From Symbiodinium natans (taxonomy: Eukaryota; Sar; Dinophyceae; Suessiales; Symbiodiniaceae): a stretch of 64,000 nt of DNA. The notes under the pieces were generated by a model. That model had not been told where the DNA came from. It did not search any database and saw only the letters and a program-made list of their open reading frames with translations. Location of the stretch: NCBI GenBank assembly GCA_905221605.1, contig CAJNDS010001502.1, forward strand, positions 212,501 to 276,500, written 5' to 3'. A program made the translations under genes and the position numbers. Of this stretch, positions 52,084-63,519 are shown piece by piece. Within the stretch, counting starts at the first letter, position 1. Every line of letters starts with the position of its first letter.

Positions 52084-53931
52084 TTACGCTATTTTTTGCA
52101 TGCGGCGCAGCGACATCAGGCTTTGAATGCCAGCACCTTGCAGTGGGGCGAGGTGGCTGAATTCAAAGGATGATGGCATGTTGCCTTGCGCGAAGAGGCT
52201 GAAGGTGACAGCGTTTCCTTGCAACTGAGCACGTCCCATCTGGCGAAGCAGCGATGCAGCAAATTCCCAGCTCTTTGACTTGGAGCAGGACCCTAGACTC
52301 AAATTGTGGCTCATGGTGTCTGGTTGCAGGTGCTCCGTGCGGAGCATGCCAAGCAATAGCACAGCTTGCCGCCACTGCCCTGACAACTCGCAGGTGTTGA
52401 GTGCAGCATTGTATGAAATCAGATTCGGCTTTATCACCTGCACCATCTGCTGAAACAAGAGCAGCCCCAGCTGCCAATTCCTACATGCACTGATGGCTGG
52501 GCTAAATGACAAGGCGTCAGGTTGCAAGTGCAACTTGCCTATGCAGCTGAGCAAATTGACTGACTCCTGCCACTGCTCGGCATCAGCACATGCCTTCAAC
52601 GCAGCAGTGCAGACTTCCACCGTCGCGTGGTGTCTCTTACAAGCCAGCGCTTCAAGCAGAGCCAAAGCAGAGCGCCATTGAATGTGACTCCCACACATCG
52701 TTATCGCGGAAGCATATGCCGCTGCGTAGGGGCCATCAAAGCCCCGCTCAGGCAACCCATGCAAAAGTAGATGAAAGGCATCCCTCCAGGAATAACCTTC
52801 ACTGAAGGCCGCTATCGCGGTGGTGACTGTGGCAACATCAACATGCACATCCAGGCGAAGCAAGCGCAGGGCTCTTTGCCATCTACTGTCCGCTAGACAA
52901 GCATTTGCAGCCGCCGACCGCGTGACTTCATCGTGGGCCAAGCCAGTCCTCTCGACATCCTGCAGCAAAGCGAGAACAACGTTCCATGATCTGCAAGCAA
53001 GTGCCGAGGAGCAGGTAGTCTCGTCAGACTGCAGCAAGGACACCCTCAGTTCCTGCAACAAGCTACACGAATCTTGCCACTGCCTCCCGTTGGCCAAAAC
53101 ACGCAGAGCTACGTTGTAGGTGACTACGCTCGGCCGCAACTTGCCGCTGTGAAGGTCGGTCCACAAGTCTTTAGCCTGCTGCCATCGTCCCCCAGCATCG
53201 CAGGCACCTAGCACCGAGCTCAGGGTGAACATGTCTGGCTCCAGGCTTCTGCTGCAGAAACGGCCAAAGACATCCAGAGCTCTCAGCCATTGCTGCGTGC
53301 GACAGAAAGCAGTGATGGCTGCATTGACCACAACAATGCCGCATTGCAGCTTGCAGTCCAAAACATCGGCAAGGAGAGCGACTACTTCCTCCCAACGTCC
53401 AGCTTTGCCATAGGTGGCAAGAGCAGATGTGCAAACGATCGAATTGAGCTCCATTCCCATTGCTTGCATGTCTGCTATGATTAGCAGTGCCTGCTGCCAG
53501 CTGTCTCCCTTCTCCAGGGCACTGATCACAGCGCTGTACGTAACGATGTCAGGCTGCACTCCTGGCACTCCAAAGTCGCCGAACACGCAAGCCGCGTGCT
53601 GCCAGCGCGCACGTCTAGTGCATGCGGTAATTGCGGAGTTCAAGACTACTGCATTCGGGTGAATACCTCTGCATACTAACTCATCTGCGAAATTCACTGC
53701 GCGATGCCAGCATCCGCCTCTTCCACTCGCACTGATGACTGAAGTAGCGATCACCACATTCAGCTGCAGAGCTCTTACGTGGACCTCATTCAAGACAATC
53801 AGAGCATGTCGCCACTTGCCTCCCTTGTCGCACGCATTCGTTGCTTCTCCATGTACACGGATTTCCGGCTGAAGGCCGCGATGACTGAGCTCAGAGATTC
53901 GATGCAAAGCAAGTGGCCAAGCAAAATCCAT
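52084..53931 (-). CDS. Pentatricopeptide-repeat (PPR) protein, 615 aa, intronless
   Basis: An uninterrupted minus frame from ATG (MDFAWPLALHRISELSHRG) to TAA, built of about sixteen 34-36-residue helical repeats. Clear units include GVQPDIVTYSAVISALEKGD followed by SWQQALLIIADM, and IKPNLISYNAALNTCELSGQ followed by WRQAVLLLGML. The P-D/N-x-x-(T/S)-Y-(S/N) start and W-Q-x-A second helix are typical of dinoflagellate P-class PPRs. PPR proteins bind single-stranded RNA in mitochondria or plastids and act in processing, editing or translation. No clear targeting peptide is seen at this start; an upstream exon or non-consensus presequence is possible. No E, DYW or SMR domain is apparent. Lack of introns contrasts with neighbouring genes. 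Confidence 0.88.
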   Translation of the reverse strand: MDFAWPLALHRISELSHRGLQPEIRVHGEATNACDKGGKWRHALIVLNEVHVRALQLNVVIATSVISASGRGGCWHRAVNFADELVCRGIHPNAVVLNSAITACTRRARWQHAACVFGDFGVPGVQPDIVTYSAVISALEKGDSWQQALLIIADMQAMGMELNSIVCTSALATYGKAGRWEEVVALLADVLDCKLQCGIVVVNAAITAFCRTQQWLRALDVFGRFCSRSLEPDMFTLSSVLGACDAGGRWQQAKDLWTDLHSGKLRPSVVTYNVALRVLANGRQWQDSCSLLQELRVSLLQSDETTCSSALACRSWNVVLALLQDVERTGLAHDEVTRSAAANACLADSRWQRALRLLRLDVHVDVATVTTAIAAFSEGYSWRDAFHLLLHGLPERGFDGPYAAAYASAITMCGSHIQWRSALALLEALACKRHHATVEVCTAALKACADAEQWQESVNLLSCIGKLHLQPDALSFSPAISACRNWQLGLLLFQQMVQVIKPNLISYNAALNTCELSGQWRQAVLLLGMLRTEHLQPDTMSHNLSLGSCSKSKSWEFAASLLRQMGRAQLQGNAVTFSLFAQGNMPSSFEFSHLAPLQGAGIQSLMSLRRMQKIA

Positions 53932-53989
53932 CGTTGCAGATGGGGCAAGCAGTGGCAGGGGGTTGGCCAGGCATTCTAGAACAGATTTG

Positions 53990-55240
53990 CTGACGAAGCC
54001 ACTGACTGTGCAGGCAAGCTAAGCTTGAAGGGCTCTAGCACACATGTCCATCCGCAATTCATTCGAGATCAACCCCTGCCAGAGTATAGAACTTATGCAG
54101 CGGCTGCATACCTTGCCCCAACGTCCCAATAGAGACCAAACATATGTGGCTTTGTCTACGAGACCCCTGTCGTGGTGTGGACTACGAACAAGCAATCCGA
54201 ACTAGCCATCAAACATGCCATGGGCAAACAAGCGGGGTCCCACGTTGGTCACAGCGGGCAGATCGACGTCCGCAGGCAAGTTGTAAGCAATGAGGGGTCC
54301 TGATTGCAAGCTCCATTGATACTGTTTTTCCAACTTCTGCACGGTGCTCTAATCAATGCCGAAGTTTAAGGCATCAGTCGGAAAGGAAAAATCACAGAAC
54401 AGGATTACTTGGAGGTTCATGGGTGGTTAGAAGTAGGGTTATAAGTACCCCCAAATTGGGGTGATAAGTACAGATACCATACTCATAATTACTCATAACC
54501 CTACTTCTTTAGGGGTTTAGGGTTTAGGGTTCTGACTGCCCATGAAGCTCCAAGTAAGATTGTCTTGGTCCAGCCTCTCGGCCTGCTAGCAGGTTCCCAG
54601 AGATTTCTGCCTGCGCAGCGGGGAGAACCTTCTTTTTCAAACCCCCCAATGGAATGCTTGCAGAAAGAATCAAAAACCTGGGCTCCAGGGCGGGCACAAG
54701 TCACCAGCTAAGCAGAAAAGCATTATTGTAGGGTGGTATATTGGCCAGCATGGTTGCATGAATGGAGCCTCCAAAAGTGACACGGCCGAAAAGGACGAAG
54801 CAGCAACTTTGCCCACTTTCGCCGTGGAAGGCCAACAGCGGAGCCGTCGGCTACCGTAGAAACATGCAAGAAGTGCAAGAGAAGTGGTCGTTGCAAACTG
54901 TCAAACCTTGAAACAAAGTATTTCGACTATGACTATTCTTACTATCAGTCTTGCTCTTTAATATGCATTATTACTCCCTATAATGTGTAAAACAAGAGGG
55001 TGGGCCTCTTGCTTCGACGCGGCCCCAACCTCGGAGGAGGCACCCGGAAAGGGAAGGTTCTTAGCAGTGTTATTATTAGTATTAGTATTAGTACTAGTAC
55101 TAGTACTAGTACTAGTATTAGTATTAGTATTAGTATTCGAAAGTGCTGCGGTCCATGTAACAGAGTCCCCAAACAGTAGGACTAATTTCGGAGACCCCAA
55201 GATGTACAAAAAGACCGAATCAGGTCAACCCAAGATTCGC
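53990..55240. other. No supported gene
   Basis: Contains family D element 54406-54556, an AT-rich hexamer tract (TATTAG/TACTAG, 55070-55138) and a fragment at 55160-55200 (CCCCAAACAGTAGGACTAAT) resembling the family B core. Confidence 0.45.
54406..54556. mobile_element. MITE-like element, family D, copy 2, with internal telomere-like repeat
   Basis: Ends TACTTGGAGGTTCATGGG and CCCATGAAGCTCCAAGTA are inverted (one mismatch). The interior has a second nested inversion (AGAAGTAGGGTTATAAGTA...TACTCATAACCCTACTTCT). A short TTTAGGG patch (54512-54531) sits in the right half. Confidence 0.8.
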
Positions 55241-55245
55241 ATTTC

Positions 55246-55635
55246 ATGGGCCCAATCGCGGTCTTTCGTGAAGACATGACATCGTCATATAGTTTTCGTC
55301 GACTATACGGTAGGCATAATAAGGCAGTCATGAAGCTGGATTCTGCAAAGGGTTGCCAGGTGCTTAATTTTTGCACGGCCACCCTAGAATTTGCAGAGGA
55401 AGCCCAGTACCGCTACAACCAACGCGAAACAATCAGCCTCACACATACCAAATTTGAACGTAAGACCTTGTCGTGGTTGTTGCCCCAACTTGACTCGGAA
55501 GCTCCATGCAGTCGGCATCTAAATTTGAGTGGGTCGCTAAACTTTTCTTCGGAGCTGCATGCACTGCAGCAAGCAGGAGTCTTAGTCTTGCCTGGACTTG
55601 AAGTCACAGGCCATACCTCAGCTGTTTACACTTGA
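55246..55635 (+). CDS. Possible plus-strand protein, 129 codons
   Basis: ATG-initiated frame; residues 30-129 are evenly mixed (CQVLNFCTATLEFAEEAQYR, then LHALQQAGVLVLPGLEV) and end at TGA. No motif, no homologue recognised, no splice evidence. Confidence 0.27.
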   Translation: MGPIAVFREDMTSSYSFRRLYGRHNKAVMKLDSAKGCQVLNFCTATLEFAEEAQYRYNQRETISLTHTKFERKTLSWLLPQLDSEAPCSRHLNLSGSLNFSSELHALQQAGVLVLPGLEVTGHTSAVYT

Positions 55636-55639
55636 TGTC

Positions 55640-56360
55640 CGCACGGCGTTCAGCAGGTGTTTGCATGTCAACATGTAAACCTCATTGTTCGCTTATCGTT
55701 TTAGAGTGAAGCTTGTTTCGAGGCAACCCTTTCTAAGGATCCCACAGCGATGCTTTCACCAAGTCCGCATGGGCTTTACCACTACTCAACCCCGCGGCCG
55801 GAAAGGAGGAGAAAGTGCGATCAACTGCACTGCGTCAGAGTCGCACTTCCAGTCGTTTTCGTTGCCCTCTCAGCACTTCACGTCGATAGTTCGAAAAGCT
55901 TAGGATTGGGGGGTTTTGCCTGGTAGCTTGCAAGGCTGTTCTCTGAGCTGAGAGCACGGCCACCCGCCCATGCGCTACCTAGGTTCCAGTCGCCTGTGGC
56001 CTGGCTTCGCGGAGGGGAAGGGTGCTGCAATGTAGCACAATGAAAGATGGTAAGAGGTAGGGGAGGGAAATGGTGCACCGATGTCACGTCAACTTAGAAC
56101 CCTCCACTGCCCACTTACGTAAGGCTGATTGACCGGTTGTCAAATACTCAGCTGATCTCAGCTGATACACGTCCACCCTAAACCCTAAACCCTGAACCCT
56201 AAACCCTAAACCCTAAGCCCTAAACCCTTTTGCAACTGGGCTGGGGGACTAGCCAGTCTGAGGAAAACCCTAAACCCTAAACCCTAAACCCTAAACCCTA
56301 AACCCTAAACCCTAAACCCTAAAGGCCCTAAACCCTTAACCCTAAACCCTAAACCCACTC
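55640..56360. other. No supported gene; telomere-like arrays
   Basis: Two CCCTAAA arrays close the stretch (56176-56228 and 56266-56356). The second has about 12 units including a CCCTAAAGG variant and CCCTTAA. Short minus frames near 55880-56090 are not convincing. Confidence 0.6.
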
Positions 56361-57079
56361 ATGGCCTCTGTCAACGCTAATGCTGTTTTGCCAGCGGCCG
56401 GGTCTTTGTCTTTCCCCTTACCTGGCGTGCTGAGCAACAGAACAGTCTCACGTGACGTGCGGCGCGCAACCCATCGCTACCTAAAAACACAGGAAAGCCG
56501 CTCAAGCCACAGTATGTCACCCCAGAATGCACGCACTCCCTTGCTTGCTTCAGTAAGCAATGTCGCGCATGTCTCGGCAGCGTCATGACTCATCTCGTGA
56601 CAGGAGCCGTGTGGCCTTTGTCCCCTTTGCTGCGGGTATTCGCCCACTCCACCTGCCAACTGAATCGCTTGACAAGTCCAGTGCAAAGCGACAGGAACGG
56701 CTACGATGCCAAGAACTCAACACGCAAGAGATTGGGGTCTCCATAGTTTCCCAAATTTGTACACCTCCAATGCTTTTTATTCTCTGCATTCGCATTCGTG
56801 GGCTGCTCGCGGTAAGCGTCCATCTTTCTGGGACCCCCGCTCTAGAGGATGTATCATGATGTGTGACTCACTGTTATCTACTGAGGTTGGTCGCTCTTTC
56901 GCATTTCTGAACAAGCTGTCTTACGTGTTGATTCCAAGGGGAGTCTGTACTGCAGACACTTAGCGTCAAGTAAGTCTACTACAGAAGCTTGTTAGAACCT
57001 TTTGCTGATCACCTCTGACAGCTGACATTCGTCAGGCAGAAGCTTGTAGGGTGAAACCTCGTGAGACACATCTGGTGCC

Positions 57080-57604
57080 ATGCTTTCTTCTCTGCAGCTG
57101 AAGCTGCACAAGGAGGATGAGCATGCACGGCAACACCAGATGGTCGGCTTGGGAGCTAGTACTCGCCATCCACGAACCTCAGAACGCAATTGGCTGCGTA
57201 TGCACAATTATGGACACCTATTAAATAAACGGACCTTCCAACCAACCTTTCAATGCGGTCAGGTGGCCCGATGGGTCCATACTCGACCTGTTTGTCCAAT
57301 GCAGGGCCGCCCCCGCTCACCTGGAATCCATGAAAGCTGCGGGACGACGACATTTCTGTCAGCGGATGTCGCAAATCCTTGCGACATGAAGATCGAGGTT
57401 GCAATAATCCGAATGATGCCAAGATGCCCAGGCCAAGTTGATGAGGACTCTGTCCCTCTCGAGCCCAGTGCCGACCTTGAAGAACCACCAGGATGGTCCA
57501 TTATACCCTCTTACCCCGTGAAACAGGCCCATTACAAGGAGGGCTTTTATGCAAAACAGCCAGCCGCCAAGCAGACTAGCTACAGTGCAGGGTTTTTTGG
57601 CTGA
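57080..57604 (+). CDS. Possible plus-strand protein, 174 codons
   Basis: Starts at ATG (MLSSLQLKLHKEDEHARQHQ) and ends at TGA. The C-terminal part is distinctive (PPGWSIIPSYPVKQAHYKEG then FYAKQPAAKQTSYSAGFFG), aromatic- and lysine-rich. Two shorter minus frames overlap. No domain is recognised. Confidence 0.33.
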   Translation: MLSSLQLKLHKEDEHARQHQMVGLGASTRHPRTSERNWLRMHNYGHLLNKRTFQPTFQCGQVARWVHTRPVCPMQGRPRSPGIHESCGTTTFLSADVANPCDMKIEVAIIRMMPRCPGQVDEDSVPLEPSADLEEPPGWSIIPSYPVKQAHYKEGFYAKQPAAKQTSYSAGFFG

Positions 57605-57639
57605 TTTCGGGGTCCATCAGCCTAAGAGTTTATCCAACC

Positions 57640-58150
57640 AAACCTACCTTTAGGGTTTTTATTTGCCACCCTTTAGGGTTTAGGCTTTAGGGTTTGGGGT
57701 TTGGGGTTTGGGGTACAACTTCCATCCGTCACGTGAGGCGAGCTCTTGAGCAGACAAGTGGCGACCTGGTATCTGAGACCAGGTCCGTGGACCAAGGTGT
57801 CATGGGAAATCTGGAACACTTCCTGTCGCATGGGTCGTTCGCTACATTAGGTCTACTTTTGTTGGGTCCCTATATAGTACGGCACCTTATATAGAAGGAC
57901 CCCTTAAATAACCTTTATTATTTGGACAACTGCCCGCATGAGGCTCGCGGGCTTCCAATCTTGTTACACCTGTGCGGGGAGGAGAAAGCTGGCCCTGCAA
58001 CATCGCTCAATCAATTGAAGCCCTCCAACTTATGGGAAAATTGCATGAGCAGCAAGATTGCAGCGTCTTCTGCGAGATGAATATCACTGCTGTTCCTGCC
58101 ACAGCCATCACCCGCAAATCTAAACGTCATCCAGCTGCAGGCTGCGCACC
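57640..58150. other. No supported gene
   Basis: A degenerate telomere-like patch (57650-57715, with GGGGTTT variants) and a weak family B-like stretch (57850-57920, GGGTCCCTATATAGTACGGC). Confidence 0.4.
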
Positions 58151-58154
58151 TGTG

Positions 58155-58721
58155 TCAAACACTCGTTCTTGAAGATGGCCTTAGCTTGTTATGTGAGGTC
58201 TTGCCGAAAGCCGTCTGGCACAACGGGCTAGGAATCACAAGGAGGTAATACAGAGTTGGATAGGTGCATCTTTGAAGGACCGGAAACCCTCTCTCTCTCT
58301 CTCTCTCAGAGGCACTCCACCGTAAACCCTTAACCCTAAAACCCTGAGCTAGATGCCGAACGATGTAAGATTTGGGACGTCTGGTGCGGCTGCGCTTTTC
58401 GGTGCAGAGAAAACTGTTGTTGGCTCCCCTCTTCGCTGAGCCTGAGCTACCTGTGAGCAACCAAGACACGCTCATCTTGCAAGTCACAACCAGGTCCACT
58501 CGATGCAGCGCGATCTCCAGACCCATATCGAATTCCATCTGCAGCTCGGGCAGAGCAGACACACGTGCAAGACGGCGTGGCAGGCTACCAAAGCATGACG
58601 ACCCTGGGCCCTGAGCCTCTGATGCCCTGTGTCTGACACATACTTGGAACCTGCATCTTTTCAGTAGCTGCTTCAGGACAGTGCTACTAGATCTTTTCTT
58701 CCTGGCAGGGCATCTCAGCAC
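58155..58721 (-). CDS. Possible minus-strand protein or exon
   Basis: Minus frame of 188 codons. The part from about 58620 to 58360 reads like protein (SALPELQMEFDMGLEIALHR then VDLVVTCKMSVSWLL). The C-terminal third crosses a telomere-like patch (58320-58345) and a (CT)n tract (58284-58308), so a real exon would end before that. No family is recognised. Confidence 0.3.
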   Translation of the reverse strand: MLRCPARKKRSSSTVLKQLLKRCRFQVCVRHRASEAQGPGSSCFGSLPRRLARVSALPELQMEFDMGLEIALHRVDLVVTCKMSVSWLLTGSSGSAKRGANNSFLCTEKRSRTRRPKSYIVRHLAQGFRVKGLRWSASERERERGFPVLQRCTYPTLYYLLVIPSPLCQTAFGKTSHNKLRPSSRTSV

Positions 58722-59229
58722 AACTGTTTATCTTCTGGGGTTTCGTATTTCTGAGAGCAGGGATTCACTCGGGAGACCCCCCAAGAACTCCCTGGGTGTT
58801 TGTCATGTGGATCAGTCGATGATGCTCGATGGTTGAATGATGGTTCAAAGGTCCGGGAACTTCTCTTGCGACGTCATGTGTAGCTGATGTCTCGGACATC
58901 TACCGCAGGTTAACAGTATCATGCAGAAAACAACACACCTTCTGGCTGCTAGCTGCTACGCCCAAGCGCGAGGCGCCAGCGGTTTCGCGCAAGTGCAAAA
59001 ACGGCCACTCTCTACAACCTTATGAATTCGTGTGCCCAGCCTCAGATCTTGTAAGCCCCTGAACCTAACAAGCTCCAGCAACCCTAAACCCAAAAAACCC
59101 TAAACCCTTCAAACCCTAAACCCTATCCACGGAGACCCAAAAGCCGCCTTGTTCCCAGAGCCCGTGAGATGCACGGGTGCCGAGGGAGCAGGCGCTGCAG
59201 AAGCCAGAGCTCGAACAGAAAAGATACCT

Positions 59230-59353
59230 GGGGTTTAGGGTTTAGGGTTCAGGAGGGTTTAGGGTTTAGGATGGTTTAGGGTTTAGGATGGTTTAGGGCT
59301 TAGGAGGGTTTAGGGTTTAGGCTTTAGGATGGTTTAGGGTTTAGGGTTTAGGT
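59230..59353 (+). repeat. Higher-order telomere-like repeat
   Basis: TTTAGGG units are organised in a longer period: GGGTTTAGGGTTTAGGATGGTTTA-like blocks repeat four to five times (AGGATG/AGGAGG spacers). This indicates local tandem duplication of a variant block. Confidence 0.85.
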
Positions 59354-59961
59354 CGTTGCCTTTTCTTTTGCATGCTTTCTCCCCTCCCAAGGAGAGGTGT
59401 TTCTTCTTTGCTATTTGTAACCTTGGGATGAGAACCCTACCCTTACAGCCTAAGCCCTAAACCCTGAACCCTAAAACCCAAACCTTTAACTCAAGGCGGT
59501 GTGTTTATTCATGTTAAGCTTGAGAAACCAATCAAGCATGATGACTCTTTTGGTTCTGATTGCGCTACGACTCGTATTGCGATTGCTGCAGAATGATCAC
59601 CGTCGAGCTTGTCACTATCCATGTTCTCACTAATTGCAATATTACGTACTCGGGTTTTGAGTTTGGTCACTCGCGACTCCGACACGCCAGGCGAGGCTTG
59701 ACTGTCAGACCGTGTGCAGGTCATGGTTTAGGGCGATCGATGCTCACGCTATCCTGGTCGCGTCCGCTTCGCAGGTTTCACGGCCCATCGGGTGTAGGGC
59801 TTAGGGGCTCCACAAAAACAGCCCTGGCAGGGTACAATCGAGGGCTTTTTGGCCTTAGGCAATTCCAGAGTCTGGGCTGGTATTGCCAGCATGCAACGGA
59901 CGAAGTCCTTCCGACCTCCTAGAAAGTAAGGCTGCCCTGTGGGGACTTGATGTAACATGCA

Positions 59962-60064
59962 TACTTGGAGGTTCATGGGTAGTTTTAAGTATGACTATAA
60001 TATAATTAAGTCCAGCTGCCATACTTCTAAACCCTACTTATAGCTTCCCATGAACCTCCAAGTA
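59962..60064. mobile_element. MITE-like element, family D, copy 3 (complete)
   Basis: 103 bp with near-perfect inverted ends TACTTGGAGGTTCATGGG and CCCATGAACCTCCAAGTA. The nested inner arms TTTAAGTATGACTATAA and ACCCTACTTATAG are present. Confidence 0.85.
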
Positions 60065-60303
60065 AACACTGTTTTACCACCTGCACCTGAGCTCTGGTTG
60101 TCCAGCGGACAACCTAGCGAACAGCTGAGCGACCGGAGAAAGCCGTTGCACTGCAGAGGAAGCCAAAGTACTTTCCTGCCCGTCTTCAGATTGCTGGACA
60201 GGTGAGGGCGGGTGTGACCTCTACACGGACAATCTGCAGCAGATCATGCAAACATCAGCCCGGAATCAGCCCCATGTACTGCCCGCTTCATCCCCAAACT
60301 GGC

Positions 60304-60371
60304 CCCTAAACCCTAAACCCTAAGCCCTAAACCCTAAACCCTAAACCCTAAACCCTAAACCCTAAACCCTG
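60304..60371 (-). repeat. Telomere-like array, about 9 units
   Basis: CCCTAAA units with one CCCTAAG and a terminal CCCTGAA variant. Confidence 0.95.
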
Positions 60372-61782
60372 AAGCTTAAGCCTTGTAACTGAAGGCAGCT
60401 CTCAAAGGCCTTCACCGTAGGACAGGCCGACGAAGACTTCGTGCTGCGGGTTCCACAGCAGAGACGAGGGCTCCTCCGAAGAGCTTCGGCTTGAAATGCC
60501 CTAGCCCAAAAAAGGTGATAACCTTCTACATATCATTTATCTATAAATATGTATAGTAGGATTCTATATATAATTATATATGGGATTATATATATATATA
60601 TATATAATTATATATATATTTATTCTATATAACCAAGAAAGGTTAAAGGCTACCTACCCAGTCCCGAAGCCTAAAGGATGGGCTGAGATTCACCATGAAA
60701 TCCATGAGTCACCTCCCCGTGCTTCGCCGAGGGGCAGAGAGCGCTACACGAAGTCGACTGATGCCAGAGTGGCGAAGGACATCGGCCTGAACTCTACATG
60801 CTCTGGATGGAGGTGGCTGCGTGCAGAAGTACTGCCATAGGACAGCAACACTACACAACACCATCTCTTGCATGGTTGCGGTTTAGGGTTTAGGGTTTAA
60901 GGTTTAGGATTTAGGGTTTAGGGTTAGGAATCTTTAATTAAATAGGGTGCCTGCAGCAAGCGCTCCCCCGCCCCGAGGTCGAAGGAGCAGCCTTGGGCGA
61001 GCACCTGCCCAAAGTGTAGGAAACAAGCAAGTACGTCAGTGCTGTGGCGCGTGTGTCGTGTGGCGCATGTGGAGATGCTACGTGCGTTGCCATGTTGCGT
61101 GTGTTTCTGTGTTGCGCGCGTTTCTGTGTTGCGTGTGTTGGTTTTTGCTGTGTTGCGTGTGTTTCTGTGTTGTGTTGCTTTGTGTTTTGTGCTTTGTGCT
61201 TTGTGCTTTGTGCTTCGTGCTTTGTGTTGTTTTGCGGTTTGTGCTTTGGGCTTTGTGTTTTGTGCTGTGTGCTTTGTGCTGTGTACTTTGTGTTGTGTGT
61301 GTGTGTGTGTGTGTGTGGCAGTTGCTTGGCGCGGTTCAATTAGCTCCCAGCGCCTTCGTGCCGCGGTAGTGAAGGAATGTGGCGTCGGCCTCTTCGTCAT
61401 TGCCTCACAGGACTACATTAACTACAAGTAACTACACAGTTCACAGGCCCTCTGCTCACTGACGATGTACGGCACCTAGTTTCTCATTCCCTCCGAAGAC
61501 ACGTGCCCTTGCATCTCATCGCCTTCTGGCTGAAGATCGGATTGAATGTTTTCGATCATCGCCTCGAAAGAATGAACTAAGGAGGCTACGCTTTCCTCAC
61601 AGTCCTCGGACACAGGTTTGTCACAGCTGCGACACCAAGCACCTTCGTGAAGTCTGTGAGGTCCCCTATCTCATTCTTGAGGCTGCGGGGTTGTTTGCCT
61701 GACAGATCACAGGCCAGTAGCTGGCCCACAGGAACAAAACGAGCACATGCACACATGGCACACGTGTCTCGGCAATGCGCCT

Positions 61783-62452
61783 TTAGTGGCAGTGCCGTTG
61801 ACAACGTGCTCCAGGCCCTCCAGCCCAGGAATTGCCACGACATTGCCTGGCACGGAAGCGCGGAACACAATGTGCCACTAGCCAACGTGCTACATGCACA
61901 CGACTCAGCTCGGATGCTGAAGGGGTGAAACATTCCTTCTGAACGATGTGCTTCGAATTGAATTGTGCTACTGTGCGAAGGTGGGCATTCGGATCGAGAG
62001 AGTGTGCCAACAGGCCTGACTCATCCACCCAGCCCATCAAAGAGAGCCTCGGGTCACTTGCAGCATTTCCTACGGCTTCAAAGAGACAAAGTTCTCCCGG
62101 TGGGCTCAGGCCCCTGCAAGATGTCGTAAACAGTCTTAGGCAAGCCCTGACCTTGTGCACTTCCTGATTTCTGCGATTGAGAGGCCAGTTCTTCATCGCA
62201 ACGCGCGAATCCTGGCCTGGCCTGCCAAGGTCTACTCGGCTAGAGAGCTTGTGCTGGGGAACTTTGTGCCTGGAAATGTTGTGGCATGACGTTTGCTGAC
62301 TATAAGTCCCCAAAGTTGAAAACCGACATTTTTCAAGTCACTCAGTTCAAAGCTGTCGGTGGAGCTGCGCCTGAAACATGACAGCAGCCGAACAATGTCC
62401 TTGGTGTCAACACGTGTGAACAAATCCGGAGGCTCTTCATTAAGGGCCACGG
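61783..62452 (-). CDS. Two-exon unidentified protein fragment
   Basis: The first exon (about 62452-62320) reads LNEEPPDLFTRVDTKDIVRL then SFELSDLKNVGFQLWG. The second starts at 62170 after acceptor TCAATCGCAG (NQEVHKVRACLRLFTTSCRG, then LSLMGWVDESGLLAHSLD) and is open to a TAA at 61783. A further minus frame (61780-61586, LKNEIGDLTDFTKVLGVAAV) may be another exon. The residues are protein-like throughout, but no domain is recognised and the exon 1 donor is uncertain. Confidence 0.4.
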
Positions 62453-62459
62453 TTTCGGG

Positions 62460-63140
62460 ATATTTTTTTCACTCCCGCGTGGCTGACTCTAAACCACTCA
62501 GAAGGGTCCTAACGTGACTGAGAGGGCGCAGCGGGCGCAACCTCTCGTACCTCTCGGTCGTTTTTTGCCACAGGCACTGCCCTCGCTCTCGCGCGACCCC
62601 GCAGGGTTGAGGGGTTGAAGAGTTGGTGTTCTAGCGATTCTGGCGAGGACCATTCGCTATAGCTTTGGCGCTCAAAACATATTGCCCTAAACCCTAAACC
62701 CTAATTGAATGTGCCGCCCATCGGCTGACTTCTCCTTATCGGCTGTCGCGTTCCATCGCTCGATGAGGCCTTGGATGCTCAGGACATAGGCAGTGGACCT
62801 GCAGAAGGCAGATCTCTAATAATAATAATAATAATGATAAAAATAATAATAACCATAATACGAATACTAATACTAATACTAATACTAATACTAATACTGA
62901 TACAAAGAATGATGATAAGAATAATAATAATCATCTCCGCAGAGCAAGCAGCTCAGAATCTCTGTCTCAGAGACGATGGGAAGGCGCTCGAAGTTCAGGA
63001 TTGTCTCCTTGGCAAACATACGGTTTGCCAAACTGCAAAAAACTGTCGCTCGAGGCATTTTCTGGCTACTAAACATCTGAAGCCCGTGTCTATGCCAAGC
63101 AGCTACGAAGTACACAGGTAGAGAACCTGAGCCGGGGAAG
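62460..63140. other. No supported gene; AT-rich triplet and hexamer tract
   Basis: A telomere-like patch at 62683-62705, then (AAT)n and (ACTAAT)n at 62817-62900. No coding recognised. Confidence 0.5.
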
Positions 63141-63149
63141 GCGCCAGAT

Positions 63150-63472
63150 TTACATATAAAAGCCAAAAAGATATAAACATAAATAAATAAATAAATAAAT
63201 AAATATAAATATATATATATATATAAATACATTTATATATAAATATAGAAAGACAAAATATATAAATATATATAAATATATATAAATATATAAATGTACA
63301 AATATAAAAATATATATAAATATTAGTATAAATATTAATATAAATATTAATATAAATATTAATATAAATATTAATATAAATATTAATATATATATATATA
63401 CATAAATATCTATTTTATATTTATGTATTTATTTATGTATACATACATGTATATGTATATATATATACATAC

Positions 63473-63513
<41 letters not shown>

Positions 63514-63515
63514 GA
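63150..63515. repeat. Long TA-rich microsatellite complex
   Basis: AAATA tetra-/pentamer runs, (AATATTAATATA)n at about 63320-63390, TATG repeats and a final (GT)n at 63488-63513. Confidence 0.95.
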
Positions 63516-63519
63516 CTGC

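Larger units (their letters stand above)
58750..61580. other. Repeat-rich stretch without a supported gene
   Basis: Telomere-like patches (59080-59125, 59445-59490, 60877-60930), family D element (59962-60064), TA-rich microsatellite (60540-60625) and a degenerate TTTGTGCTT/TGTGTTGCG tract (61080-61315). Frames inside the last tract are low-complexity artefacts. Confidence 0.5.

Noticed and set aside
57156-57501. Minus-strand frames opposite the 174-codon plus candidate
   Set aside because: They are shorter and less protein-like than the plus frame, although the locus as a whole is only weakly supported.
60924-61431. Cys/Val/Leu-rich plus frames and Thr/Gln/Lys-rich minus frames
   Set aside because: They are products of the degenerate TTTGTGCTT / TGTGTT tract.
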